From positions 1-9,221 of the forward strand of contig DAOVJH010000032.1 in the NCBI GenBank assembly GCA_030673345.1: DNA of 9,221 bases. Direction: 5' to 3'. The translations under genes were made by a program, and so were the position numbers. The stretch is from Pseudomonadota bacterium. GTDB lineage: Bacteria > Pseudomonadota > Gammaproteobacteria > SZUA-229. Under the pieces are notes generated by a model. It worked only from the letters and a program-made list of their open reading frames with translations. It had not been told where the DNA came from and made no database searches. Numbering within the stretch: position 1 is the first letter of the stretch; every line of letters starts with the position of its first letter. Shown piece after piece: positions 1 to 7,411 of this stretch.

Positions 1-183
1 CCGCGTCTTGATGAAGATTTCTGCCTGGAAGGCTGGGATCAGATACCGCCGATGCGCCGCGAGTTCGATACCAAAAAATTCAGCCAGGAACGCTTCGGTC
101 ACCGTGAAGGCAGAGACAGCGAAGAGCCACGCGAACACATGAAGGTAGAACTTTACCCCAACCGCGGCGGTGACGAAAAATGA
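1..183 (+). CDS. nuoC: NuoC-type (30 kDa) subunit of a complex-I-like oxidoreductase, C-terminal end only
   Basis: Frame 1 is open from the window edge to a TGA at 181-183 and encodes 60 residues. The fragment has the pattern EGWDQIPPMRREFDTKKF, which resembles the C-terminal tail of NuoC/30-kDa subunits, where a conserved hydrophilic stretch with P-x-R-(K/R)-(D/E)-(F/Y) follows the folded domain. The NuoD-type gene begins inside its stop codon (ATGA, 180-183), which is the usual C-D order and implies translational coupling. In complex I this subunit is a hydrophilic scaffold of the peripheral arm, with no cofactor. The family call depends on the short tail plus the neighbour, so it is reasonable but not independent of context. 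The start lies outside the window. Confidence 0.7.
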   Translation, partial: PRLDEDFCLEGWDQIPPMRREFDTKKFSQERFGHREGRDSEEPREHMKVELYPNRGGDEK

Positions 184-1364
184 CACTATCCACTGATAAT
201 ATCCTGACGGGCCACTCCGCGGCACTGGATTTTGCCCAACCTGAACCACTTGACCTGACTTCAGGAAAATACGTCAAGTTATGGCAGGGACCACAACACC
301 CTGGCATCACCGGCAACATGTCACTGGAACTGATACTCGAGGGTGACACCATCGTCGACTGTAAAACACACGTCGGTTACCTGCACCGCGGTTTTGAAAA
401 GCTGATGGAGCGCCGCACTTTTATTCAGAACTTTACTGTCGTGTGTCGCATCGCCGTTCCCGAGCCGACCTTCAATGAATACCTGTACTCACATGCGGTA
501 GAAACTATCAGCGGTATCGAAATTCCCGAGCGCGCTATCTGGCTGCGTACCATGAACCTGGAACTGATGCGCCTCGCCAGTTTCCTGATGTGGATCGGTG
601 GCATGAGCGGTGCCTTCGGCCAGTATACGGTACCCAACTGGACCATCGCTTATCGAGACTTTGTACTCGACCTGTTCGAAGAGATGACCGGGGCACGCAT
701 CTATCATATGTACATCGTGCCCGGCGGCGTACGTGCCGGACTGCCCGACGGTTTCAGAAAACGCGCCCGTGATATTATGGACGGCGCTGAAAAAATGCTC
801 GATCAAGTAGAACGTGTGATGTTTAACAACGTCGTTTTCAAAGCACGTTCAAAAGGACTCGGTATCATCACAGCAGACATGATCGACCCTTACGGTATCG
901 TCGGCCCCAATGCGCGTGCCTGCGGATTCAAACGCGACCTGCGTAAAGACGAACCTTATCTCGCCTACGACCAGCTCGACTTCGACGTTATCACCGGCAG
1001 TGACTCAGACGCCTATGACCGTGCTTACCTGCGACTGCAGGAAACCCGCCAGTGCATCAACCTTATCCGACAGTGTCTGGATCATACGCCAACTGATGGT
1101 CCTTTCCAGGCAGACATGCCCAACGTATTACACTGGAAAGTTCCAGCGGGCGAAACCTATGTCAAAGCCGAGTGTACCCGTGGCGAATACGGTTACTATA
1201 TGGTGACCGACGGTTCAGAATTTGTGCGCCGGGTACATGTGCGCGGTCCGAGCTACACGCATGCCATCGCTGTGATGGAACGCCTCGCCGTCGGCAACAA
1301 CATTGCCGATATCGCTGGCCTGATGGTATCACTGCACAACTATCCACCCGAGGTTGAGAGATGA
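180..1364 (+). CDS. nuoD: Divergent NuoD-type (49 kDa) subunit of a complex-I-like oxidoreductase
   Basis: The 394-residue product has the NuoD/hydrogenase-large-subunit fold signature: GPQHP (37-41), GYLHRGFEKL (66-75), GIEIPERA (112-119), GAR (171-173) and PGGVRAGLP (181-189), ending in a NuoD-like IADIAGLMVSLHNYPPEVER tail. In complex I this subunit sits at the junction with the membrane arm and helps form the quinone site. No [NiFe] CxxC motifs are present; the position of the first one reads CRIAVPEP (89-96), so it is not a hydrogenase. By hand alignment, the quinone-site residues of canonical NuoD are replaced: second His of HPxxH by T44, Tyr by V93 and Asp by A145. The start ATG overlaps the upstream stop and has GGTGA (169-173) six bases ahead. 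It could be annotated simply as nuoD, but it looks like a divergent paralogue from a modified complex. Confidence 0.85.
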   Translation: MTLSTDNILTGHSAALDFAQPEPLDLTSGKYVKLWQGPQHPGITGNMSLELILEGDTIVDCKTHVGYLHRGFEKLMERRTFIQNFTVVCRIAVPEPTFNEYLYSHAVETISGIEIPERAIWLRTMNLELMRLASFLMWIGGMSGAFGQYTVPNWTIAYRDFVLDLFEEMTGARIYHMYIVPGGVRAGLPDGFRKRARDIMDGAEKMLDQVERVMFNNVVFKARSKGLGIITADMIDPYGIVGPNARACGFKRDLRKDEPYLAYDQLDFDVITGSDSDAYDRAYLRLQETRQCINLIRQCLDHTPTDGPFQADMPNVLHWKVPAGETYVKAECTRGEYGYYMVTDGSEFVRRVHVRGPSYTHAIAVMERLAVGNNIADIAGLMVSLHNYPPEVER

Positions 1365-1384
1365 CGGGAGTATTAAACAGATGA
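1361..1384 (+). other. Seven-codon mini-ORF bridging two coupled genes
   Basis: A mini-ORF encoding MTGVLNR starts with an ATG that overlaps the NuoD-type stop codon (ATGA 1361-1364). It ends with a TGA that overlaps the proposed ATG of the flavoprotein gene (ATGA 1381-1384). The layout would let a ribosome pass from one large gene to the next by two reinitiation steps. It also contains the GGGAG (1366-1370) that could serve as Shine-Dalgarno site for the downstream gene. The overlaps are seen directly; any function is inferred and may be chance. Confidence 0.25.
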
Positions 1385-3192
1385 GCCTAAAAGATCTGCT
1401 GTCACCTTTTTTCGTCTGGCAGCGTGCTTTTGAAAAGCCATACACCACCATCCGTCCTACCCTGGACAGACCCGGTGCCCCGGCCTATCGCGGTTTTCAC
1501 ATCAACATCGCCGAGACCTGTGTCGGCTGTGGCAGCTGTCACGAGATCTGTCAGAATCAGGCGATTGATATGGTCGCTGTCGATGAATTTGTCGGCCGTG
1601 ATGGCGACAGCGGATTACGTCCACGTTTTGATTATGGACGCTGTTGCTGGTGTGGCCTGTGTGTCGATATCTGCACCGCCGCCTCCTTGCGTATGAGTAA
1701 CGAATACTCCTGGATTGCTGATAACCCGAACGAGTTCCACTTCACTGCCGGTGTCGATGAGACACCATGGCAAGATAACGAACTGGGTTACCGGCGCGCC
1801 GAAGGATATCACCTGTATCCACCGAAACGCATCGAGATGGAGTTGCTGCCAGCAGAAGAAAGTGTTAAATCATTTGATGAAGTGACGCTGGGTTACGACA
1901 TCGAGCAGGCAAAAAAGGAAGCCGACCGCTGTGTCGAATGCGGCATCTGCGTCGCCACCTGTCCAGCACATATGGATGTACCGGATTACATCCACAGCAT
2001 CCGCGACGGTGATTATGAAAAAGGCCTGAAACTGATGTACCGCACCAACCCGTTTCCGGGCACCTGCGGACGCATCTGCACACGCAAGTGCGAATCCGTC
2101 TGCCCGGTCGGCATCCTCGGTGAGCCGGTGGCTATCCGCTGGTTAAAACGTTTCATCGTCGATCAGGTCGATAAAAAGGATTACAAGCGCATCCTCGATG
2201 AACAGATCGAAAACAGTGATTTCAAAGTAGCCATCATCGGCGCCGGACCTGGTGGTCTAAGCGCAGCCTATTATCTGCGCCAGCAAGGCCATGCGGTGAC
2301 TGTATTTGAAGAGCATGAATCAGGCGGCGGTATGCTACGTTACGGCGTGCCGAGTTATCGCCTGCCGGACGCCGAACTTGATAAAGACATCGATCACATC
2401 ATCTCCATCGGTGTCGATGTCAAATACAACACGCGCATCGGTAAAGATATCCAGTTTGAAACACTGCTCGAAGATTACGATGCGGTCTTTATGTCCACCG
2501 GTCTTTCGGTGCCTTCCAGTATGCGTATCCATGGTGAAGACCATGCGCGCGTATTATCCGGCCTGCAGGTACTTGCCGATGTTGCCAGCGGACGTGATCC
2601 CGGCATCGGCAAAAAAGTTGCAGTGATCGGCGGCGGCAACGTGGCGATGGATGCTGCCCGTGTGTCACGCAGATTTGGTGCTGATGTCACCATACTCTAT
2701 CGCCGCCGCATAAGTGAAATGCCAGCGGATGAAGAAGAGATTCACGAGTCACAGGAAGAAGGCTGCACACTCATACAGAAAGCGATTCCTGTTGAGATAC
2801 TTGATGCCGACAGCCCTGAACAGGTTGCCATCAAATGGGGCGAAGCTGAGATGGTAGATGATCCTAAAGGCGGTCGACCTCGTCCGGTGTTACGGGAAGA
2901 CCGCATGCACACAGAGACCTACGACTGCATCATCTCCGCCATCGGTCAGAGCAGTAATCTCGACTACCTTTCAAAAGAACTACAGGAACAAATGGCCGTC
3001 GAATGGGGAAAATTCACCCCGGTTGAATATCAGCACACAACACTGGACAAAGTTTTTGTGGGCGGTGATTTCGCCAACCGGACAGCAGATGCGATCAGCG
3101 CCATCGAAGATGGCCACCATGCTGCACGCGGCATAAACCGTTTCCTCAACCCGGACCTATACATAAATGCCGAACAGCAACATGACATATAG
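1381..3192 (+). CDS. Fusion of NuoI-like ferredoxin domain with GltD/NfnB-like FAD-NAD(P)H oxidoreductase
   Basis: The 603-residue product has two parts. The N-terminal part is a NuoI-like ferredoxin with two CX2CX2CX3C motifs (C47/C50/C53/C57 and C88/C91/C94/C98). The rest is a glutamate-synthase-small-subunit-like module: two further cysteine sets (C184/C187/C190/C194 and C229/C233/C237/C241), an FAD Rossmann motif GAGPGG (287-292), an NAD(P)H motif GGGNVAMDA (417-425), a YRRR arginine cluster (440-443) typical of NADP(H)-binding GltD relatives, and a closing FAD motif GGD (561-563). That is room for four [4Fe-4S] clusters and one FAD. Directly after NuoC and NuoD, it probably serves as the NuoI wire and the pyridine-nucleotide port of the complex, replacing NuoEFG. 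No glutamate synthase large subunit is nearby. An in-frame TTG at 1354 would add nine residues, but ATG 1381 with GGGAG at 1366-1370 is preferred. Domain calls are firm; the role is inferred. Confidence 0.9.
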   Translation: MSLKDLLSPFFVWQRAFEKPYTTIRPTLDRPGAPAYRGFHINIAETCVGCGSCHEICQNQAIDMVAVDEFVGRDGDSGLRPRFDYGRCCWCGLCVDICTAASLRMSNEYSWIADNPNEFHFTAGVDETPWQDNELGYRRAEGYHLYPPKRIEMELLPAEESVKSFDEVTLGYDIEQAKKEADRCVECGICVATCPAHMDVPDYIHSIRDGDYEKGLKLMYRTNPFPGTCGRICTRKCESVCPVGILGEPVAIRWLKRFIVDQVDKKDYKRILDEQIENSDFKVAIIGAGPGGLSAAYYLRQQGHAVTVFEEHESGGGMLRYGVPSYRLPDAELDKDIDHIISIGVDVKYNTRIGKDIQFETLLEDYDAVFMSTGLSVPSSMRIHGEDHARVLSGLQVLADVASGRDPGIGKKVAVIGGGNVAMDAARVSRRFGADVTILYRRRISEMPADEEEIHESQEEGCTLIQKAIPVEILDADSPEQVAIKWGEAEMVDDPKGGRPRPVLREDRMHTETYDCIISAIGQSSNLDYLSKELQEQMAVEWGKFTPVEYQHTTLDKVFVGGDFANRTADAISAIEDGHHAARGINRFLNPDLYINAEQQHDI

Positions 3193-3207
3193 CAGCAGGT
3201 AAAAAAC

Positions 3208-3654
3208 ATGAACACCGTTGATGAGATACTGGATTACGCGATCGATCAGGAACAGCAGGCCGCAGACTTTTATGAAGATGTCGCACAGCGTGCAGAGACA
3301 GCCGGCATGAAAAAGATACTGCTGGATTTTTCTGAAGAGGAAAAACGCCATAAAAAAATTCTGCAGACAGTAAAGACCGGTGAACATGAACTGACACCCG
3401 AACAGGAAATACTGGACCTGAAAATTTCCGATTACCTGGTCGAAGTTGAAGTCAGTGACAACATCTCATATCAGGATGCACTGATCGTAGCGATGAAAAG
3501 AGAACGTGCCGCCTATGAGCTCTACAGTGACATGGCAGCGAAAATTCCTGAGAGCCATCTCAAGGAAGTACTCACCGGCCTCGCCAAAGAAGAAGCTAAA
3601 CACAAGCTGTTCTTCGAAGCAGAGTATGATGAGCACGTTCTCACTGACAATTGA
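3208..3654 (+). CDS. Ferritin-like diiron protein of the rubrerythrin family, without rubredoxin domain
   Basis: The 148-residue product is a predicted four-helix bundle with duplicated diiron ligands: E15 with E45-x-x-H48 (EEEKRH) in the first half, and E99 with E129-x-x-H132 (EEAKH) in the second. This matches the rubrerythrin-type ferritin-like superfamily (COG1633-like). The C-terminal rubredoxin domain of classical rubrerythrin is absent, as no cysteine is present. No signal peptide is seen, so it should be cytoplasmic. Family members reduce peroxide or handle iron, and the electron donor of this one cannot be read from the sequence. It starts 15 bases after the flavoprotein gene, with AGG at 3197-3199 eight bases before the ATG, so it is probably in the same operon. 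That places it where a reductase could feed it, or where it could protect oxygen-sensitive Fe-S clusters. Confidence 0.85.
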   Translation: MNTVDEILDYAIDQEQQAADFYEDVAQRAETAGMKKILLDFSEEEKRHKKILQTVKTGEHELTPEQEILDLKISDYLVEVEVSDNISYQDALIVAMKRERAAYELYSDMAAKIPESHLKEVLTGLAKEEAKHKLFFEAEYDEHVLTDN

Positions 3655-3697
3655 AATATAGCTAATAGTGAAATAGTTTGTCGCCCCGATGTAACTA

Positions 3698-3761
3698 TCA
3701 TCTCGACCAACGGGAGAGATCTTAAATGTTAGAGTGAGATCTCTCCCGTTGGTCGAGATGA
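3698..3761. repeat. Perfect 25-bp inverted repeat with 14-base loop
   Basis: The arms at 3698-3722 and 3737-3761 are perfect reverse complements, and the loop (3723-3736) is AT-rich. Each arm contains a shorter internal palindrome (ATCTC...GAGAT), so each can also fold alone. The outer part of the right arm reads TCGAGATGACA. It looks like the dispersed palindromes with ...TCGAGATGAC and AGATCTCTC ends that occur between genes in many bacteria; this resemblance is from memory. It lies between the ferritin-like gene and pgm. No T-run follows, so a classical intrinsic terminator is not shown, though the RNA hairpin would be very stable. Confidence 0.85.
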
Positions 3762-5429
<1,668 letters not shown>

Positions 5430-5462
5430 AGTAATCATACGCTCAGGCAAGTAAAAGGTTAG

Positions 5463-5476
5463 TTGATATCAATCAA
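5463..5476. promoter_or_regulatory. FNR/ANR-type operator, perfect consensus match
   Basis: The bases TTGATATCAATCAA match the FNR/ANR consensus TTGAT-N4-ATCAA at all ten defined positions. The centre is at 5469.5. If it acts at the usual activating position (-41.5), transcription would begin near 5511, just upstream of the GAGAG/ATG of the YdcH-family gene. A -10-like element (TATGTA at 5492-5497 or TAGTTA at 5496-5501) is weak, as is common at activated promoters. Anaerobic or low-oxygen control of the downstream gene pair is inferred from the site alone. Confidence 0.6.
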
Positions 5477-5521
5477 GTCGGGGTGTTACTTTATGTAGTT
5501 AACTGGGATGACAATACATTT

Positions 5522-5526
5522 GAGAG
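5522..5526 (+). promoter_or_regulatory. Ribosome binding site that sets the YdcH-family start
   Basis: GAGAG stands eight bases before ATG 5535. The alternative in-frame ATG at 5508 has only GGG directly touching it. This favours the shorter 78-residue protein. Confidence 0.5.
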
Positions 5527-5534
5527 CGCACAAT

Positions 5535-5771
5535 ATGCCAATTTCACATCATCCACTGATCGAAGAATTTTTTGAATATAAAGATACTATCCATGATCTT
5601 AAATTGAACAATGCACATTTTCGTCGGCTCGCGCACGAGTACGAAGGTATCGATAAATCAATTTTTCGCGCTGAACAGGGAATCGAAACGGTTAATGATG
5701 ACTATCTGGACAGCATAAAAAAAGAGCGCCTTCACCTCAAAGATCTTATCTATAGCATGCTAAGAAACTGA
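5535..5771 (+). CDS. YdcH family (DUF465) small protein
   Basis: The 78-residue product has the DUF465/YdcH pattern: a short N-terminus, HDLKLNNAHFRRLAHEYEGIDK, a charged helix, and KKERLHLKDLIYSML at the end. It is expected to form a small helical hairpin or coiled coil; the biochemical function of the family is not established. I chose ATG 5535 because GAGAG (5522-5526) lies eight bases before it. The longer reading from ATG 5508 (nine more residues) has no suitable ribosome site and would start at about the transcription start implied by the FNR-type site. It lies 40 bases upstream of the DksA-like gene and is probably co-transcribed with it under that operator. Confidence 0.85.
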   Translation: MPISHHPLIEEFFEYKDTIHDLKLNNAHFRRLAHEYEGIDKSIFRAEQGIETVNDDYLDSIKKERLHLKDLIYSMLRN

Positions 5772-5811
5772 GCATTCGATACACTCATTCAGCACAACAG
5801 GCAACCTGATC

Positions 5812-6138
5812 ATGACATCATATCAATCAACCATTAAGCAGCTCGAACTACTGCGCGATGAATTAACGCACAGGATCGAAGCCATCGATGCCGACGTCCA
5901 TCATAAAAAAGAGCCCGTTGAAAAAGACTTTGCCGAGCAGGTAACACAACGTGAAAATGATGAAGTGCTCATGGCTATAGATGAAGAAGCACAACAAACC
6001 GTTCATCTGATCAATGCTGCCCTCACCCGTATAGGAGATGGCAGCTATGGCACCTGCGCCGATTGTGGACAAGATATTCCCGAAAAAAGGCTCGCCGCGT
6101 TACCATACGTCACCACCTGTATAAATTGTGCTGAATAG
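5812..6138 (+). CDS. Short DksA/TraR-type C4 zinc-finger protein
   Basis: The 108-residue product has an N-terminal helical part and a C4 zinc finger with ligands C82, C85, C103 and C106 (CADCG...CINC), preceded by the family motif RIGDGSYGTC. DksA-type proteins enter the secondary channel of RNA polymerase and modulate initiation, often with ppGpp. Classical DksA carries a DPVD acidic tip on its coiled coil; here the aligned segment is E34-P-V-E37, so both Asp are replaced by Glu if my alignment is right. It is shorter than E. coli DksA (151 residues), so it belongs to the shorter branch. AGG (5799-5801) lies ten bases before the ATG. It appears to be the second gene of a unit with the YdcH-family gene and is followed by a strong terminator. 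The family call is firm; the regulatory target is unknown. Confidence 0.88.
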   Translation: MTSYQSTIKQLELLRDELTHRIEAIDADVHHKKEPVEKDFAEQVTQRENDEVLMAIDEEAQQTVHLINAALTRIGDGSYGTCADCGQDIPEKRLAALPYVTTCINCAE

Positions 6139-6164
6139 AGAATATATACCTGACAACTTTTATC

Positions 6165-6191
6165 AAAAAGCCGTTATTACGGCTTTTTTTA
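6165..6191 (+). terminator. Intrinsic terminator after the DksA-like gene
   Basis: A ten-base-pair stem (6165-6174 with 6179-6188, core AAAGCCG/CGGCTTT) closes a four-base loop, and the distal side runs into seven T residues (6184-6190). It lies 26 bases after the stop codon. The A-run on the proximal side would also allow some termination from the minus strand. Confidence 0.9.
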
Positions 6192-6225
6192 TTCCCGTTA
6201 ACACTGCTTTTGACCTCTGGATTGC

Positions 6226-6234
6226 TGATACAAT
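6226..6234 (+). promoter_or_regulatory. Extended -10 promoter of the beta-barrel gene
   Basis: TGATACAAT fits the extended -10 form TGn-TATAAT with one mismatch. Transcription would start near 6241, about 22 bases before ATG 6263 and downstream of the terminator. A TTGACC at 6210-6215 is too close (13-base spacer) to be a standard -35 partner. Confidence 0.4.
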
Positions 6235-6262
6235 CGGCAACAGATAACATCAGAAAAAAATC

Positions 6263-6958
6263 ATGTATAACAAAATAAATACCAGGCTTGCCAAACTATC
6301 TTTTGCCTTATTTACAGTGATCAGCACTAACACTCAGGCAGCATTCTATGATTCTCGCGTTGAAAAGTGGGAATTTTTTCTTGCACCGATGGTAACAAAT
6401 TCAAAAGTTCTGCAGTTTGAGAATGGTGCAGAAGCCGATATAAATAAACGCTCAAGCCTGGGTTTTGGCTTTGGTTACAATATAGATGATCATATCGAAC
6501 TAACCGCTTTATTTTCTTCGAGTAACAGCAACTACTCCGGCACTCGTATTATTGACAACAATCCTGAAGACCCCGCCATCCCCAATGGCCCGCAAAAATT
6601 TACCTCAAACCTGTATACCAGCAAGCTGGAGTTTGGTTTTACATACAACCTGTTAAGTTCTGCCCTCACGCCATACATTTCAGCCAATATTGGTTCTACC
6701 TATATCGACTCCGGTATTCCCACAGGCAATATCGTTACCGGCTGCTGGTGGGATCCGTGGTGGGGTTACGTCTGCACCCCTACCGCACAGACATATACCG
6801 CAACAAGATTTAATTACGGTGCTGGCATCGGCCTGCGTTATGACTTCAGCCGCAAACTCTATATGAAAGGCGGTGTTGCTAAAAACTATATCGACCTGGA
6901 TAGTTCCAATACACCCGATTTCACCACATACCAGTTTATCTTCGGCTTCATGTTTTAA
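6263..6958 (+). CDS. Outer-membrane beta-barrel protein (OmpW/OmpX-like porin family)
   Basis: The 231-residue product begins with a signal peptide (hydrophobic LSFALFTVIST, likely cleavage near TQA-AFYD after residue 26) and continues as alternating polar and hydrophobic strands (GFGFGYNIDDHIELTALFS, SKLEFGFTYNL, GAGIGLRYDF). It ends with a terminal Phe (FIFGFMF), as expected for barrels inserted by BamA. The size suggests an eight-stranded barrel. A striking loop, CWWDPWWGYVC (161-171), has two cysteines around four tryptophans and is probably disulfide-closed and surface-exposed. I recognise the fold but not a specific function; OmpW-like small-solute transport or structural roles are possible. 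It stands alone, with its own promoter-like element after the upstream terminator. The ribosome site is weak. Confidence 0.8.
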   Translation: MYNKINTRLAKLSFALFTVISTNTQAAFYDSRVEKWEFFLAPMVTNSKVLQFENGAEADINKRSSLGFGFGYNIDDHIELTALFSSSNSNYSGTRIIDNNPEDPAIPNGPQKFTSNLYTSKLEFGFTYNLLSSALTPYISANIGSTYIDSGIPTGNIVTGCWWDPWWGYVCTPTAQTYTATRFNYGAGIGLRYDFSRKLYMKGGVAKNYIDLDSSNTPDFTTYQFIFGFMF

Positions 6959-6984
6959 AGACCACATGCTAGCAATGGTAATAC

Positions 6985-7012
6985 TTGACTAATTTACTGG
7001 GTTATTTATCAT
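6985..7012 (+). promoter_or_regulatory. Sigma-70-type promoter of the small acidic gene
   Basis: TTGACT (6985-6990, five of six matches) and TATCAT (7007-7012, five of six) are separated by 16 bases. Transcription would start near 7019, about 26 bases before ATG 7045. Because the TTG at 6985 is the -35 element itself, it should not be read as the start of a longer protein. Confidence 0.6.
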
Positions 7013-7031
7013 TAGAAGTGCACTCATCAAT

Positions 7032-7037
7032 AGGAGG
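7032..7037 (+). promoter_or_regulatory. Consensus Shine-Dalgarno site
   Basis: AGGAGG is a full match to the anti-Shine-Dalgarno core, seven bases before ATG 7045. It is the strongest ribosome site in the window and fixes the start of the acidic protein. Confidence 0.85.
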
Positions 7038-7044
7038 ACACATC

Positions 7045-7254
7045 ATGCATATTCGCACAACGCTCGATCCTATCTCGCTACACGAAGTTCCAGACCCGGA
7101 GAACCATCCCTGCCTGTATGAGGGCGATGGTGAAAATGGTCTGGAGATTTACTTCGAGAACGAAGAAAATAAAAAGATCTATATGGAGATGGAAATGGAG
7201 GATAAAAAAGTCCTCATGGGAAATGACACAGACGATTACATTGCTGAAGGCTGA
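7045..7254 (+). CDS. Small, strongly acidic protein of unknown function
   Basis: The 69-residue product has 19 Asp/Glu against 5 Lys/Arg, giving a net charge near -14. It has one cysteine (C23), no signal peptide and no membrane segment, so it should be cytoplasmic. The middle (LEIYFENEENKKIYMEMEME) alternates in a way that suggests a beta hairpin or an edge strand. I do not recognise a family. That it is a real gene is supported by a near-consensus promoter (6985-7012), a perfect Shine-Dalgarno site and its own single-gene placement. The long reading from TTG 6985 is rejected because it would start in the -35 box. Expression is probably strong, judging by these signals. Confidence 0.75.
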   Translation: MHIRTTLDPISLHEVPDPENHPCLYEGDGENGLEIYFENEENKKIYMEMEMEDKKVLMGNDTDDYIAEG

Positions 7255-7325
7255 TTAACGGTAGCAGGCTTGAATTATCTGACAGCTTAAGCGTACAGAT
7301 GTCTGGTTATTTTTCAGTTTCTGAC

Positions 7326-7392
7326 ATCGCGCTTCACGAAAGCGCTCCTGCAGATGTGATATTTTTGTAGGAGTGCTTTCGTGGAGCGCGAT
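7326..7392. repeat. Paired inverted REP elements (BIME-like), upstream of msrA
   Basis: Two 27-base arms (7326-7352 and 7366-7392) are inverted copies with three differences, around a 13-base loop. Each arm is itself a REP-like unit: a TGTAGGAG (right) or TGCAGGAG (left, read on the minus strand) foot followed by a small hairpin and ending in GCGCGAT. In the left arm the inner hairpin is GCGCTT/AAGCGC (7329-7334, 7340-7345). The GTAG tetranucleotide at the foot of a hairpin is the mark of REP sequences mobilised by RAYT (TnpA-REP) enzymes. It lies between the acidic gene and msrA. Confidence 0.75.
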
Positions 7393-7411
7393 TTCCATTC
7401 GTACCGACCAA

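Noticed and set aside
489..806. Minus-strand open frame of 105 residues inside the NuoD-type gene
   Set aside because: It is a shadow frame of a clearly conserved gene, with no ribosome site and no recognisable protein pattern.
180..1364. [NiFe] hydrogenase large subunit
   Set aside because: The N-terminal and C-terminal CxxC metal-binding motifs are absent; the tail is NuoD-like.
1354..1380. TTG start giving a nine-residue longer flavoprotein
   Set aside because: It lacks a ribosome site at a useful distance, while ATG 1381 has GGGAG ten bases ahead and an ATGA coupling.
1381..3192. Ordinary glutamate synthase small subunit
   Set aside because: It carries an extra NuoI-like two-cluster domain and sits in a Nuo operon with no large glutamate synthase subunit next to it.
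5508..5534. ATG start giving an 87-residue YdcH-family protein
   Set aside because: No Shine-Dalgarno site, the extra residues fall outside the family pattern, and the ATG lies at about the transcription start implied by the FNR-type site.
6985..7044. TTG start giving an 89-residue acidic protein
   Set aside because: The TTG is part of the -35 element; AGGAGG and ATG at 7045 fix the start.
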